Shown in pieces: positions 1-8,300 of a DNA stretch of 39,330 nt. Source of the stretch: DATGWF01 sp035299585. Its GTDB lineage: Bacteria > Actinomycetota > Actinomycetes > Actinomycetales > Microbacteriaceae. How positions within the stretch are numbered: position 1 is the stretch's first letter; every line of letters begins with the position of its first letter. The translations under genes were made by a program, and so were the position numbers. Below the pieces are notes generated by a model, which was not told the DNA's origin, did no database searches, and was given only the letters and a program-made list of their open reading frames with translations. Location of the stretch: NCBI GenBank assembly GCA_035299585.1, contig DATGWF010000052.1, positions 1-39,330 of the forward strand, given 5' to 3'.

Positions 1-803
1 GATAGGCCATAGGTGACAGCCGCGCCGGCAGCGCCGCCCGCCGCACCAGCGACGGCACCACCAATAATCGCGGCGGCCACGCCGCATCCACCAAACGTGG
101 CGGCCGTGCATGCGACGAGGCCGGCAACCGCGGCCGTGACGACCACCGCAGTGGCAACACCCGCAACGGCAGCGCCAATGTTCTGCCACATATCGGCCGA
201 CCAGTTGTCCCACCAATACTCGTGTCGCTGCGTTGGCTTTGATGCCGCGGCCGGGGTGTGAATCGCGGGGGAGCCGGCGGCCTGCCAGGCCCGCGCTTGC
301 CCGAGCAGGCGTGCCGTCGCGGCACCCATCGACCGTTGAAGTGACGGCGTGTTGGTGCCGTACCCGTCGAAAGGGTCGACAGGGCGGAAGCCGAGCAAGT
401 CCACGAGCGTGGCCGGGTTGCCGCTCACGTAGGCGTACCGGTTCAGGGATGCCGGGTCCGCCACACCTGGGCGGTACGGGTCCGCCGACAGCCACGACCC
501 AGTAGCCGGCTCGTAGCCGCGCGCGAAGAACAGATTCACGCCGGCCGGGCTGCCCGGCTGCCCGGTGAATCCGGCCGCACCGGTCCACCCCGACGAGCCA
601 AACCGTTGCGTGCCGTAATCGCCGTACTGCGCGACCTGGCTGAAGCGGGCGCTGCGATCCACGCCTGCCGGGCGCACCGCCGCCGACGAGTCCGTCTCGC
701 CAATCTGAGCGACCACACTGCCCAGCCGGTCCAACACCGCCCACACCGCCGGCGAGGCCACCGAACCCGTGCGGCGGGAGGATGTTTCGAGCAACGACGC
801 CAT
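1..803 (-). pseudogene. Orphan RHS C-terminal core fragment (partial, runs off the left edge)
   Basis: The minus strand has an uninterrupted frame from an ATG at 803 to the window edge. It encodes the same C-terminal core as the large RHS protein at 5359-11895: the AVWAVLDRLGSVVAQ segment, the DPYRPG...LNRYAYVSGNPATLVDLLGF core end, and the Ala/Gly-rich hydrophobic stretch ending in TYGLS. DNA of about 1-757 aligns with about 5864-6625, with one small indel: two residues are missing where the main copy reads NPFSW. Similarity stops near 757, and upstream there are only about 16 unrelated codons, with an in-frame TAG before the ATG. No Shine-Dalgarno precedes the ATG. There is no signal peptide and there are no YD repeats, so it cannot be a complete exported toxin. 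It is best read as a displaced tip cassette, silent unless recombined into the main gene. Its own toxin tip would lie left of the window. The 235 bases from 804 to 1038 hold no gene I can support. Confidence 0.8.
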
Positions 804-1038
804 CCGCGAATGGTGAAGCTACTCGGTGCCGGGCGGTGGATGTTCGTCACATTCTGTGTTTCGGGGTTGTTTGGCTGGGCGCGGGCATCTACGCACGCGG
901 CTCTTCAATCCCGCACAAGGGATGCGAAAAAGACGAGAGCCCGGCCAGGATTAAAGGTCATGAAATCAGGCCCGTGTCGGTAACCGTGTTGTTTAGGAGT
1001 TCGCTGGGTGCGGTCTTCTGAACCTCAGATGGAACGCC

Positions 1039-1665
1039 TTACTTCGGAAGGTGGCCGTAGGTGCGGAGGTTGTCGAAGAACTCTTGAACCTCCTGTTCGG
1101 GAACCTGCCACCATGGCCGAGGAGGCATGATCTCGGGGATGGTGTGCTCAGAGAATCTGATGCATGGCCATTGTTCTGTTTCCGTAATGAACATGCGTTC
1201 CGGTGTGTGGACGAGGGCGATCACCCAGCCCCAGTGACTCCAGACCGCCCAGGTTTCAGACGAGCCAACAATCGGAAAACGGTCTACTGCATACTCGAAC
1301 GCGTCAGGGATACCGTCTAAATCGGGGCGGGCGGTAGTCATCATGACCGAGTACGTTTCCGTGAGGTCTCGAGTCCTGATTCGATAAGCCGGATACCAGC
1401 CGTAAACTCCGTTGAAATCAGCGGTCATGCGCTTGCGCCCCCACACTGTGATGTGATCGTCGCCGAAGCGTTCGACCAACGGTTCGAGGATGTACAGCAT
1501 GTTCCCGTACGTCGTCGAATCACGATCGACGGCGAACACGAACCCGTCGTTGCGGAACGGGTAGTCGGGGAACTCCGTGTCGACCCGAACGAGTCGGTGC
1601 ACTTCCCGCGTCCATTCAGCGAACTCGTCATCAACGCGGGGCTCCAGGATTCGGGGATCAATCAT
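1039..1665 (-). CDS. Candidate immunity protein, paralogue of the one behind the main RHS gene
   Basis: This encodes a soluble protein of 208 residues without signal peptide or membrane segment. It clearly resembles the product of 4721-5362. Shared features in the same order are a FPxxPFRxxGxV motif near residue 40, a VxGR segment, a GWYP/GYFP motif, a VGSSxxWAxW block and a C-terminal FxxxxRTxGxxP. I chose the ATG at 1665 because an AGGAGGG sequence lies just upstream; the frame stays open further upstream to 1746. It lies between the unknown gene at 1771-2520 and the orphan RHS tip. Position and paralogy suggest an immunity protein for an RHS tip, possibly one that has been lost or that lies beyond the left edge. 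That role is inference; I cannot assign a named Imm family by eye. Confidence 0.75.
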   Translation of the reverse strand: MIDPRILEPRVDDEFAEWTREVHRLVRVDTEFPDYPFRNDGFVFAVDRDSTTYGNMLYILEPLVERFGDDHITVWGRKRMTADFNGVYGWYPAYRIRTRDLTETYSVMMTTARPDLDGIPDAFEYAVDRFPIVGSSETWAVWSHWGWVIALVHTPERMFITETEQWPCIRFSEHTIPEIMPPRPWWQVPEQEVQEFFDNLRTYGHLPK

Positions 1666-1770
1666 GAGCTTCCCTCCTGACATGTTCTCGAAATGTCTTC
1701 GCCTGATGTTGAATCCAAGACGCGCCGGCCGAGTGGACTTCACCACCCTTCTCGGGAACGGGCGTCAAGG

Positions 1771-2520
1771 CTAGGGAGAGGTCTTTGGTGGTGGCAGGCG
1801 GAAGACGAGCGTGCTCGTCCTTGCGGCGAGCCGCCCGCGGGGCGACGGGCTCGGTAGCTCTTTGAGGTACTCGTGGAGACGCTCGATTGCCTCCGCAACG
1901 GAACCTGTGGGTTTGAGTTCGCCGTCGGCTCGTTCAACCAGTTCGAGCTCGCCCATCACGAGAAATTCGCACGCTAAACCCCGGGCATAAATGCGCTGAT
2001 CGACCGGGTCCTTCAAGCCAGCGAGCCTGGCCGCCTTCTCGAAATCGCCAAACGCGATCACATGTTTCCGCGCCCTTGTCATCACGTATCTGTGACCTTT
2101 GTCGGCGGGCTTCTCCTTTTGGGCCTCATCTTCATCAAGCTTCGGCGGGCGGTACATCAGATGTTCGACTTCTTTGGCATGCGTCACACCCGCGGGTGTG
2201 TTTCCGAAGCATGCTATTTCTCCGAATACGGGAGATCCCTCGGGCCATATCTCCACCCATTCCCGTGTGATTCGCGCTATTGCCGCGCTGGGCGCGATTT
2301 GCCACGGCTCGATTGAGGCGTCAGATTTCATGGGGCCGGCAACAATCAGACCATCCAGAAGGAGCTCGTGCATGAGGCCTATGCTGAAGGCGCGAATGTC
2401 TGGTGCTTTCACCAGGCCGGCGTCCACGGCCTCATTTCCGAAGATTCCTTCAGGCATTATGTCGATCAGGCCATAGACGAGTACACATTCTTGTGGCGTG
2501 AGTTGTCGCAGCTCTTTCAC
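1771..2520 (-). CDS. Hypothetical protein of the toxin-immunity island
   Basis: I do not recognise this 249-residue protein. The start is a GTG whose bases overlap the TGA of the membrane protein gene 2517-2924 (GTGA), so the two are probably co-translated. The N-terminal 60 residues look helical, starting with a LTPQECVLVYGLID segment and a LMHELLLDGLI segment, which could be a winged-helix-like or Golgi-phosphoprotein-like helical fold; this is a guess. A charged, Lys/Glu/Asp-rich linker sits near residues 125-145, and the last 30 residues are Pro/Ser/Arg-rich. There is no signal peptide or clear membrane helix. Base composition is lower in GC than the housekeeping genes, as for its island neighbours. 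It may be an immunity or accessory protein. Confidence 0.65.
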   Translation of the reverse strand: MKELRQLTPQECVLVYGLIDIMPEGIFGNEAVDAGLVKAPDIRAFSIGLMHELLLDGLIVAGPMKSDASIEPWQIAPSAAIARITREWVEIWPEGSPVFGEIACFGNTPAGVTHAKEVEHLMYRPPKLDEDEAQKEKPADKGHRYVMTRARKHVIAFGDFEKAARLAGLKDPVDQRIYARGLACEFLVMGELELVERADGELKPTGSVAEAIERLHEYLKELPSPSPRGRLAARTSTLVFRLPPPKTSP

Positions 2521-2924
2521 TTTGGTTGCCTCGACTTCTGCAGTTCGCGAAGCTCCCTGCGGATTGCCTGAAACTCTTGATTGGACGGGTCGGGTTCACC
2601 GATCTGCCGAATGATGAGCCTCGTGTCGTATTCGATGAGCACGCCCGCCGGTTCCTTCAGGCCGGTCGTGTATCCGAGTTCCAGTTCCTGCTTGGTTCGG
2701 ACTCGCCAGAGCCAATACAAGAGTCCGGAGATCACAAACGCGGCAATTGCGAGCCAAGCAACGGCCCAAAATACCCCGTCGTCATACTTCACGAAACGGT
2801 GAAGCACCAGGACATCCCAAGCGGCAATTCCAATGAAGCCTGGGCGAATGAACCGTGAGGCCATGTCCAAGGCGGTTATTCGGGAGCGCAAGATTTCTCC
2901 CTCGAATCGTTGAAAGTTGTTCAT
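2517..2924 (-). CDS. Two-helix membrane protein, paralogue of 3615-4031
   Basis: This 135-residue protein has two hydrophobic helices (about residues 31-45 and 51-72), followed by a basic boundary and a soluble C-terminal half. The C-terminal half carries an ELGYTT motif, then a spaced TRLIIRxxGxPDPSxxE motif and a charged helical end. The same layout and motifs occur in 3615-4031, so the two are duplicates that have diverged strongly in the membrane part. The ATG at 2924 has a strong GGAGGGAG site upstream. That ATG overlaps the stop of the small ORF 2921-3055, and its own TGA overlaps the GTG of 1771-2520. I know an ExGYTT...VIR-type pattern from actinobacterial hypothetical proteins but no function for it. 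In this setting a membrane-located immunity role is possible. Confidence 0.75.
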   Translation of the reverse strand: MNNFQRFEGEILRSRITALDMASRFIRPGFIGIAAWDVLVLHRFVKYDDGVFWAVAWLAIAAFVISGLLYWLWRVRTKQELELGYTTGLKEPAGVLIEYDTRLIIRQIGEPDPSNQEFQAIRRELRELQKSRQPK

Positions 2925-3055
2925 TCTTTTCTCCCTCCGATAAAGCCGCCCAAACGGAATGCGTCGGCAGATGGTGGGCCGTGAACGTCCTGCGCGGAAC
3001 CCGCTTTCCGCTCTCGACTCCGCGCATAGCGCGTCCGGAATGGCGTGACGCTCAT
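2921..3055 (-). CDS. Small basic ORF (44 residues), coupled on both sides
   Basis: The ATG overlaps the TGA of the membrane protein gene 3052-3618 (ATGA), and the stop TGA overlaps the ATG of 2517-2924 (ATGA again). The product is Arg/Lys-rich at the N-terminal half and Gly-rich at the end, with no membrane helix and no family I recognise. Its main support is the exact coupling at both ends, and that the Shine-Dalgarno of the next gene lies in its last codons. A similar-sized basic ORF with the same double overlap is at 4587-4724. It may be a real small protein or mainly a translational bridge that keeps ribosomes moving to the next cistron. Confidence 0.5.
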   Translation of the reverse strand: MSVTPFRTRYARSRERKAGSAQDVHGPPSADAFRLGGFIGGRKE

Positions 3056-3618
3056 GGTTCGCCCAAGCTGGACTGCAATTCCCTGTCGCGAACCCAACGC
3101 AGAGCGACGAAACCGAAAAGGGAACTGAAAGCGACGCTGAATGCCCACCAGCCTGGACACCCGAGCCACCAGGAACGCGCCAGTCCATACGCAAAGCACA
3201 CGACAACGGCGCCAGCGGTAAGTATCTTGAACTCTCGAGAATTGCGCTCACCGACTAATTTGACGCATGCGGAACTCGCGAGGGCGGTGAGGAGAAGTTG
3301 ACCGGCGTCGAGGATTACAAGTGGCTCAATCCCGGTGAGGCCCACTCGGAAGGCCAGGAAAACGTAGGTGGCCGCATAAACGGTCGCGCCAAGAGAGGCG
3401 CGAACCAAACTTGGACGTAGCCCGCCGCGTGTAGCGGTCACCCCAATCGCGATTGCGACAACCAGGCCGCTGCCATCAGCTGAAAGGCTCGAGAGAATGC
3501 CATAACCGGGACCGAAGACGGCGGCTGCGGCGAAATCGTGAAAGCTGGCAATACAAGCCGAAGCGCAAGCTATGAGAACGACCGCAGATGTCCGGCCATA
3601 CCTTCGCAAGGGGTTCAC
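3052..3618 (-). CDS. Polytopic membrane protein, function unknown
   Basis: This encodes 188 residues with about five or six hydrophobic segments: near residues 10-25, 40-60, 70-85, 98-118, 125-145 and 150-165. It ends in a short charged tail. I chose the GTG at 3618 because it overlaps the TGA of the upstream gene 3615-4031 (GTGA). A longer frame reaches 3672, but that would overlap the upstream gene by about 58 bases. I see no enzyme motif and do not recognise the family. It is sandwiched between the two paralogous two-helix membrane proteins, so all may belong to one functional unit in the membrane, for example protection against a membrane-acting or membrane-crossing toxin tip. This is inference from position only. 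Confidence 0.65.
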   Translation of the reverse strand: MNPLRRYGRTSAVVLIACASACIASFHDFAAAAVFGPGYGILSSLSADGSGLVVAIAIGVTATRGGLRPSLVRASLGATVYAATYVFLAFRVGLTGIEPLVILDAGQLLLTALASSACVKLVGERNSREFKILTAGAVVVCFAYGLARSWWLGCPGWWAFSVAFSSLFGFVALRWVRDRELQSSLGEP

Positions 3619-4031
3619 CGGTGCCCTTGTTCTCGCTTGAGTTCGCGAATGGTGGCCTTGATGTTGCGCCATTCGCGTCGGCTTGGGTCGGGCTGTCCGG
3701 CGGCGCGAATAATAAGGCGGGTGCTCGGATCAATTCCCGGCAGCGTGATCTGCTTCGAGACCGTCGTGTACCCGAGTTCACGCTCTGCTTTGATTCGCCC
3801 CAGAATGCAACTGCGGAGTGCAACAACGATGACCGCGATGACGGGGAACGTCGAATAGCTGCGCTGGCGGAACGTTTCGAGGGGACCCTGACTCAGCAGC
3901 CACCAAAGCGCCACTGGAAGGATTGAAAATTGCACGACCATCCCGATGTTTGTCCAACCTCGAGCAGACAGTCCTGGCCGGGTCTTGCCCGTCCAGATTC
4001 CGCGGGCCGACGTGGATTCGATGTTTGACAT
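3615..4031 (-). CDS. Two-helix membrane protein, paralogue of 2517-2924
   Basis: This 138-residue protein has a polar N-terminus, two hydrophobic helices (about residues 28-46 and 60-75) and a soluble C-terminal half with an ELGYTT motif followed by STRLIIRxAGxPDPSxxE and a charged helix. The C-terminal half matches that of 2517-2924 closely while the membrane part does not. The ATG at 4031 has a GGGAG site upstream. The stop overlaps the GTG of 3052-3618. About 190 bases separate it from the gene upstream (4222-4590), and I find no convincing gene in that gap, so this may be the first gene of a second transcription or coupling unit within the island. Confidence 0.75.
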   Translation of the reverse strand: MSNIESTSARGIWTGKTRPGLSARGWTNIGMVVQFSILPVALWWLLSQGPLETFRQRSYSTFPVIAVIVVALRSCILGRIKAERELGYTTVSKQITLPGIDPSTRLIIRAAGQPDPSRREWRNIKATIRELKREQGHR

Positions 4032-4221
4032 GTGCGTCTCCCGTCATGGTTGCCGATGACTGCACCCGCGATGGTTGAAGAGCGGCGGAGGTGTGTCACC
4101 GTCGCGAAATGATGCGCGTTTGCCAAGTCGGCTGGTTCCAGTCCCGCACAAGAGAGGGCAGGATCACTTTTCACCGAGAAGAAGGGGCGCAATCATGATT
4201 GTTGCCAGAATTTCTCGCGAT

Positions 4222-4590
4222 TCAAGAGATCCGAAGGTGATGGTGAATTGCGAGGTAGACCTTCTCAAGATTCAGAAGGTACCGCGAGTATTCATCGAGA
4301 TGAATCCGCATGGTCGGGTACGTCGTGGTGGCAGATGTGATTGCCCGGCGTATCTGTTGGAATGCCCGCTCAACGTCCGGAACGGGCTCCTGCCATTCGC
4401 CCGAGGCCACGAAAAGCAGAATTGGCTCTGCAAGCCACGTGTCGACGAGCGCGAGGTCGGCCTTGATGGCATCGAGCTCATCGACGCCGCTCCCGTGAGG
4501 AAAACTCATGGTTTGCCAAGCCTCAACGAGGCGCCTGATCTGTTGCGAGCAATTGCTGTCGTTTAACCGGAACATAGCCTTCAGAATCAC
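4222..4590 (-). CDS. Small helical hypothetical protein
   Basis: This encodes 122 residues, probably all alpha-helical and soluble, with no signal peptide, membrane segment or motif I recognise. The GTG at 4590 overlaps the TGA of the small ORF 4587-4724, which supports that start; an in-frame ATG at 4575 is the alternative. The N-terminal part has an IRRLVEAWQ helix, and the C-terminal third (TYPTMRIHLDEYSRYLLNLE) looks like one long amphipathic helix. It closes the run RHS, immunity candidate, small ORF, this gene, all joined by overlapping stop and start codons. A second immunity protein for the same tip or a regulator are both possible; neither is shown by sequence. Confidence 0.6.
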   Translation of the reverse strand: MILKAMFRLNDSNCSQQIRRLVEAWQTMSFPHGSGVDELDAIKADLALVDTWLAEPILLFVASGEWQEPVPDVERAFQQIRRAITSATTTYPTMRIHLDEYSRYLLNLEKVYLAIHHHLRIS

Positions 4591-4724
4591 CGCCTCAATT
4601 CGGAGCCGACGGGATAATCACGTTTGCGTCGCGTGGGTCTCTCATTCGGGAACGAACGCTTGGCTTCCGCGGCCGGCCGCCGCTTGAGAATGCTGGCATC
4701 GTCGCTTTCTTGCCGTTTGCTCAT
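4587..4724 (-). CDS. Small basic ORF (45 residues), coupled on both sides
   Basis: The ATG at 4724 overlaps the TGA of the immunity candidate 4721-5362 (ATGA), and the stop TGA overlaps the GTG of 4222-4590 (GTGA). The frame is 46 codons long and encodes a very Arg/Lys-rich polypeptide with two basic clusters (KRRP near residue 14 and TRRKR near residue 31). There is no membrane segment. Exact overlaps at both ends are hard to explain by chance and argue that it is translated. It contains a 12-bp palindrome (4669-4680) that could form an internal stem. I have no family for it; nucleic-acid binding is plausible from charge alone. Confidence 0.55.
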   Translation of the reverse strand: MSKRQESDDASILKRRPAAEAKRSFPNERPTRRKRDYPVGSELRR

Positions 4725-5362
4725 GCCAGACTCGCTTCGTCTCTTGGCGGTCGCCCTTGGGTGCGAACAGTGTTAACGAAGTGGTCGACGATTTCCTTCG
4801 GATAACCACCCCAACCCTCTGGTGGAAGGCATCCAGTGAAGTCACTGTTTCTGTCGTACAGGGGAAGGTAGTCGAACTCCTCGAGGTCGAGCTCGTCTGA
4901 TGTTTGGAGGAGCCCAATTTCCCAGCGGCGCTCGCCCCAGAGCGCCCAGTGCCCGGACGAACCAACAACTGCTATACGTTGAGCAAGCACGTCGAGCGAG
5001 TTGATGAAGCCGGGGCGTGGATTCCAGTTTTTGCTAATTCCGGCCTGATAGCCGGCATTTACCTGCTCAGTTGCAACAACGAAACCGGGAAAATAGCCGT
5101 ACGAGTCGCGGAAGTTATCCGTCGAAAGATTCCGGCCGTACACCTCAACGTGCGTGTCACCGTACATGTTGGTGAGTTGCTCGAGCGCGCGACCGAGGAT
5201 GGGGGAGATGACGCAGCCCCAGTCGATTATCGAAACATACCCTTGACGTCGAAACGGGAAACGTGGGAAGGCGCCGTCTAGGCGCACAGCACCCGACACG
5301 CTATCGACAAGGTGCTTGAATGCGTGTTCGTCGGTGGCCGGCTCAAACAACAGTTCGCTCAA
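4721..5362 (-). CDS. Candidate immunity protein for the main RHS tip
   Basis: This soluble protein of 213 residues is encoded directly behind the RHS toxin gene. I chose the TTG at 5362: it overlaps the RHS stop (TTGA), and an AGGAG sequence lies 7 bases upstream. An in-frame ATG at 5431 would place 69 bases inside the RHS tip. The protein is acidic, and it shares FPRFPFRxxGYV, a VYGR segment, GYFP, VGSSxxWALW and a C-terminal VRTxGxPP with the paralogue at 1039-1665. The gene immediately after a polymorphic toxin normally encodes the cognate immunity protein (established for RHS, CDI and WapA loci). Here the role is inferred from that rule and from tight coupling. No named Imm family is assigned. 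Confidence 0.75.
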   Translation of the reverse strand: MSELLFEPATDEHAFKHLVDSVSGAVRLDGAFPRFPFRRQGYVSIIDWGCVISPILGRALEQLTNMYGDTHVEVYGRNLSTDNFRDSYGYFPGFVVATEQVNAGYQAGISKNWNPRPGFINSLDVLAQRIAVVGSSGHWALWGERRWEIGLLQTSDELDLEEFDYLPLYDRNSDFTGCLPPEGWGGYPKEIVDHFVNTVRTQGRPPRDEASLA

Positions 5363-8300
5363 TCTGACGCTCCTAACCGCAGCTTCATTGTGAACTTCGC
5401 AGCATTCTTCGGCGTGTACTCGGCAGTCCATCCCGGGTAGGAATCTGACTCCTCGCGAAGGCCATACCTTGCCCCATCTTTCGTGAAGTTTAGGACCCTC
5501 AAATCGTCAGACGGGGAGGCTGTCCAGCCTTCTTTTAGAAGATTTTCCTGGAACTCGGTGTGGGATACGTCGGTCTTGATATTCCGAACCGAATTTCTGA
5601 ACGTATTGTCTCGGTACATGCTCGAGCTGCGTGTGGCGGTGACATTCCCGACTGCCTGGCCGGCACTTGACGTTGCTGTGCTTTCAGCCTGTGAAGCCAC
5701 CGACCTGCTTGCCTGCATGGGCAGGCGTGACGCGGCGGCACCGACGGCACGGGCGGAACTGATGGCGCTACTCACGTCTCCAAAGACGGCGCCTCCGACC
5801 GCGCCCGTGATCAGGCCGTTTCCGATGGCTTCCGAGAGGCCCTTGGCGCTTTTCTTGCCGGTGGATAGGCCATAGTTGACAGCCGCGCCGGCAGCGCCGC
5901 CCGCCGCGCCAGCGACGGCACTGCCAATGACCGCAGCGGCAACGCTACATCCGCCCGCAGTGGCGACAGTGCATGCGACCAGGCCGGCAACCGCCGCCGT
6001 GACGGCAACGGCTGTGGCAACGCCCGCGACCGCAGCGCCAATGTTCTGCCAGGTGTCGCCCGACCAACTAAAGGGGTTCCACCAGTCCTCATGTCGCTGA
6101 GTTGGCCGAGAGCTTGCGGCTGGAACGTGGAGTTCAGGGGAGCCGGCGGCCTGCCAGGCCCGCGCTTGCCCGAGCAGGCGTGTCGTCGCGGCACCCATCG
6201 CTCGTTGAAGTGACGGCGTGTTGGTGCCGTACCCGTCGAAGGGGTCAACAGGGCGGAAACCGAGCAGATCCACGAGAGTGGCCGGGTTGCCGTTCACGTA
6301 GGCGTACCGGTTCAGTGATGCCGGGTCCGCCGCACCTGGGCGGTACGGGTCCGCGGACAGCCACGACCCAGTAGCCGGCTCGTAGCCGCGTGCGAAGAAC
6401 AGATTCAGGCCGGCCGGGCTGCCCGGCTGCCCGGTGAATCCGGCCGCCCCGGTCCACCCCGATGAGCCAAACCGTTGCGTGCCGTAATCGCCGTACTGTG
6501 CAACCTGGCTGAAGCGGGCGCTGCGATCCGTGCCCGCCGGGCGCACCGCCGCCGACGAGTCCGTCTCGCCAATTTGAGCGACCACACTGCCCAGCCGGTC
6601 CAACACCGCCCACACCGCAGACGAGTCCTCACCACCCTGCAAGAGCAGACCGGCATCATCGGCCACCATCGTGGTCGTGCCCGCGACACTATTCGACGCC
6701 TGGATTGGCGTGAGCCCATCCCACAGGGTGAACGTCGACACACTCGCCGCACCCGCCGAATCCACCGCGCTCGTGCGGCGCCCCAGAGCGTCATAGCTGT
6801 ACCGGCTCGACACATCGCCGCCCGTCACGCTCGTCAACTGGCCCAACTCGTTCCAGCCGTACGACCTCGACCCCGACGGGCCCGTCATTGACGTGCGCTG
6901 GCCCGCCGCGTCATACCGATACGACGTCGCCTGTCCGTCATCGACGCGACTCGAGGCGAGCTGATTCAGCGCGTTGAACGACTGCGACTGCGTGAACGAG
7001 GCGTCCGTCGCGGCAACCGTGCCGGCCGCCGTCGACGCCCCGGCCGGCGCGCCTGCAATCGACGTGCCCGGCGCCGAGCCGGGAATCACCGGGTCGAGCA
7101 CGCCCGACGTTGCCGTCGCGGCCGTGTGTGTCCACGAGGTGCGGTTGCCGACGGCGTCATAGCCGTACTCGTTTGATTCGCCCGTGCTCGACACCGAACC
7201 GGTCAATCGATCGAGCGCGTCATAGCTGTATGTCGACGCCACCCGGTCAACCACCCGCACACCCGAGGAGGCGCTCGCATCAGGCACCGATGCGGTTCGA
7301 GTGCGCGAGGTCACATTGCCTGCCAGGTCATACGCCGTCGACTCCGACAGCGACGTACCCGTTGGGAGCGCCGACGCCACCGGAAGGCTGCGCTTGGCCA
7401 GATAGGTGCTCACCTTCACGCAGCCGGCACGGTCGACGTTTGCGGCACGGAGACTCCGGGCGTTCTGCGCGGTCACGACCGGGCAGCCCTCCGAGCGGCT
7501 CGGGCTGCTCGGTGTGGCCGTCGGCGTCGGAGTGCCCGGAGTGGATTTGGTCAACTGCGTCACACGGCCGACCGCATCGAAGCTGGTGTCGGTCGTGACC
7601 TGGTTGGAACGTGTCGTACGGGTGGCCCGGCCGAGCGCATCGCGCTGATAGCTCGCGCTACCCCACGGGCTGGTGAGGGTGCTCACCCGGCCGGCGGCGT
7701 CGCGCGTGTACCCGATCTGCTTGCCGCCGGGAAGCCCCAGTGAGCTCAATTGCCCGAGGGCGTCGTAGCTGTACTTCAGTTCGGAGCCGCGGGCATCGAT
7801 TTGGCTCGCCACTTGCCCGGTCGGCGTGTACGTCCAACCGATCGCGCCGGTCGGGTTCGATGCGGCGATAAGCCGCTGTTCGGCGTCGTACTCGAAGCCC
7901 ACGGTTCCGCTCGCGCTCGACTGCGTCGCCATGTCGCCGAGCTGCGTATAGGTGAACGAAATGCTCGCACCGGTCGGGGTGATGATGCGTTTGGCCAGCC
8001 CGACGTTGTTGTACTCGATCGAGGTGGAGGCGCCGGCCGCATCGGTCTCTTCCACGACTTGACCGACCGCATTGTTGCGATAGCTCGTGGTGTTGCCGCG
8101 CGCATCCGTGACGCTCGCGAGTGAACCGAGTGCGTCGTAGCTGTAGCGCGTCACATTGCCGGCGGCATGGGTCACGCTCATCACGCCGCCGAGCGGGCCA
8201 TAGCTGTAGCTCGTCGCGTGGCCGAGCGGGTCGATGCGTTGCACGAGTTGGCCGGCCGCGTCGTAGCTGAAGTGGGTGACGGCTCCCACGTCATCGGTTT

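Noticed and set aside
3893..4192. A 99-codon minus-strand frame bridging the gap between 4222-4590 and 3615-4031
   Set aside because: Most of it overlaps 3615-4031 out of frame, the start is weak, and the composition is that of a shadow frame. The chained short ORFs in the gap look like chance overlaps.
4669..4680. The 12-bp palindrome GCGGCCGGCCGC as a terminator
   Set aside because: It has no loop or U-run and lies within a coupled small ORF, so termination there is unlikely.
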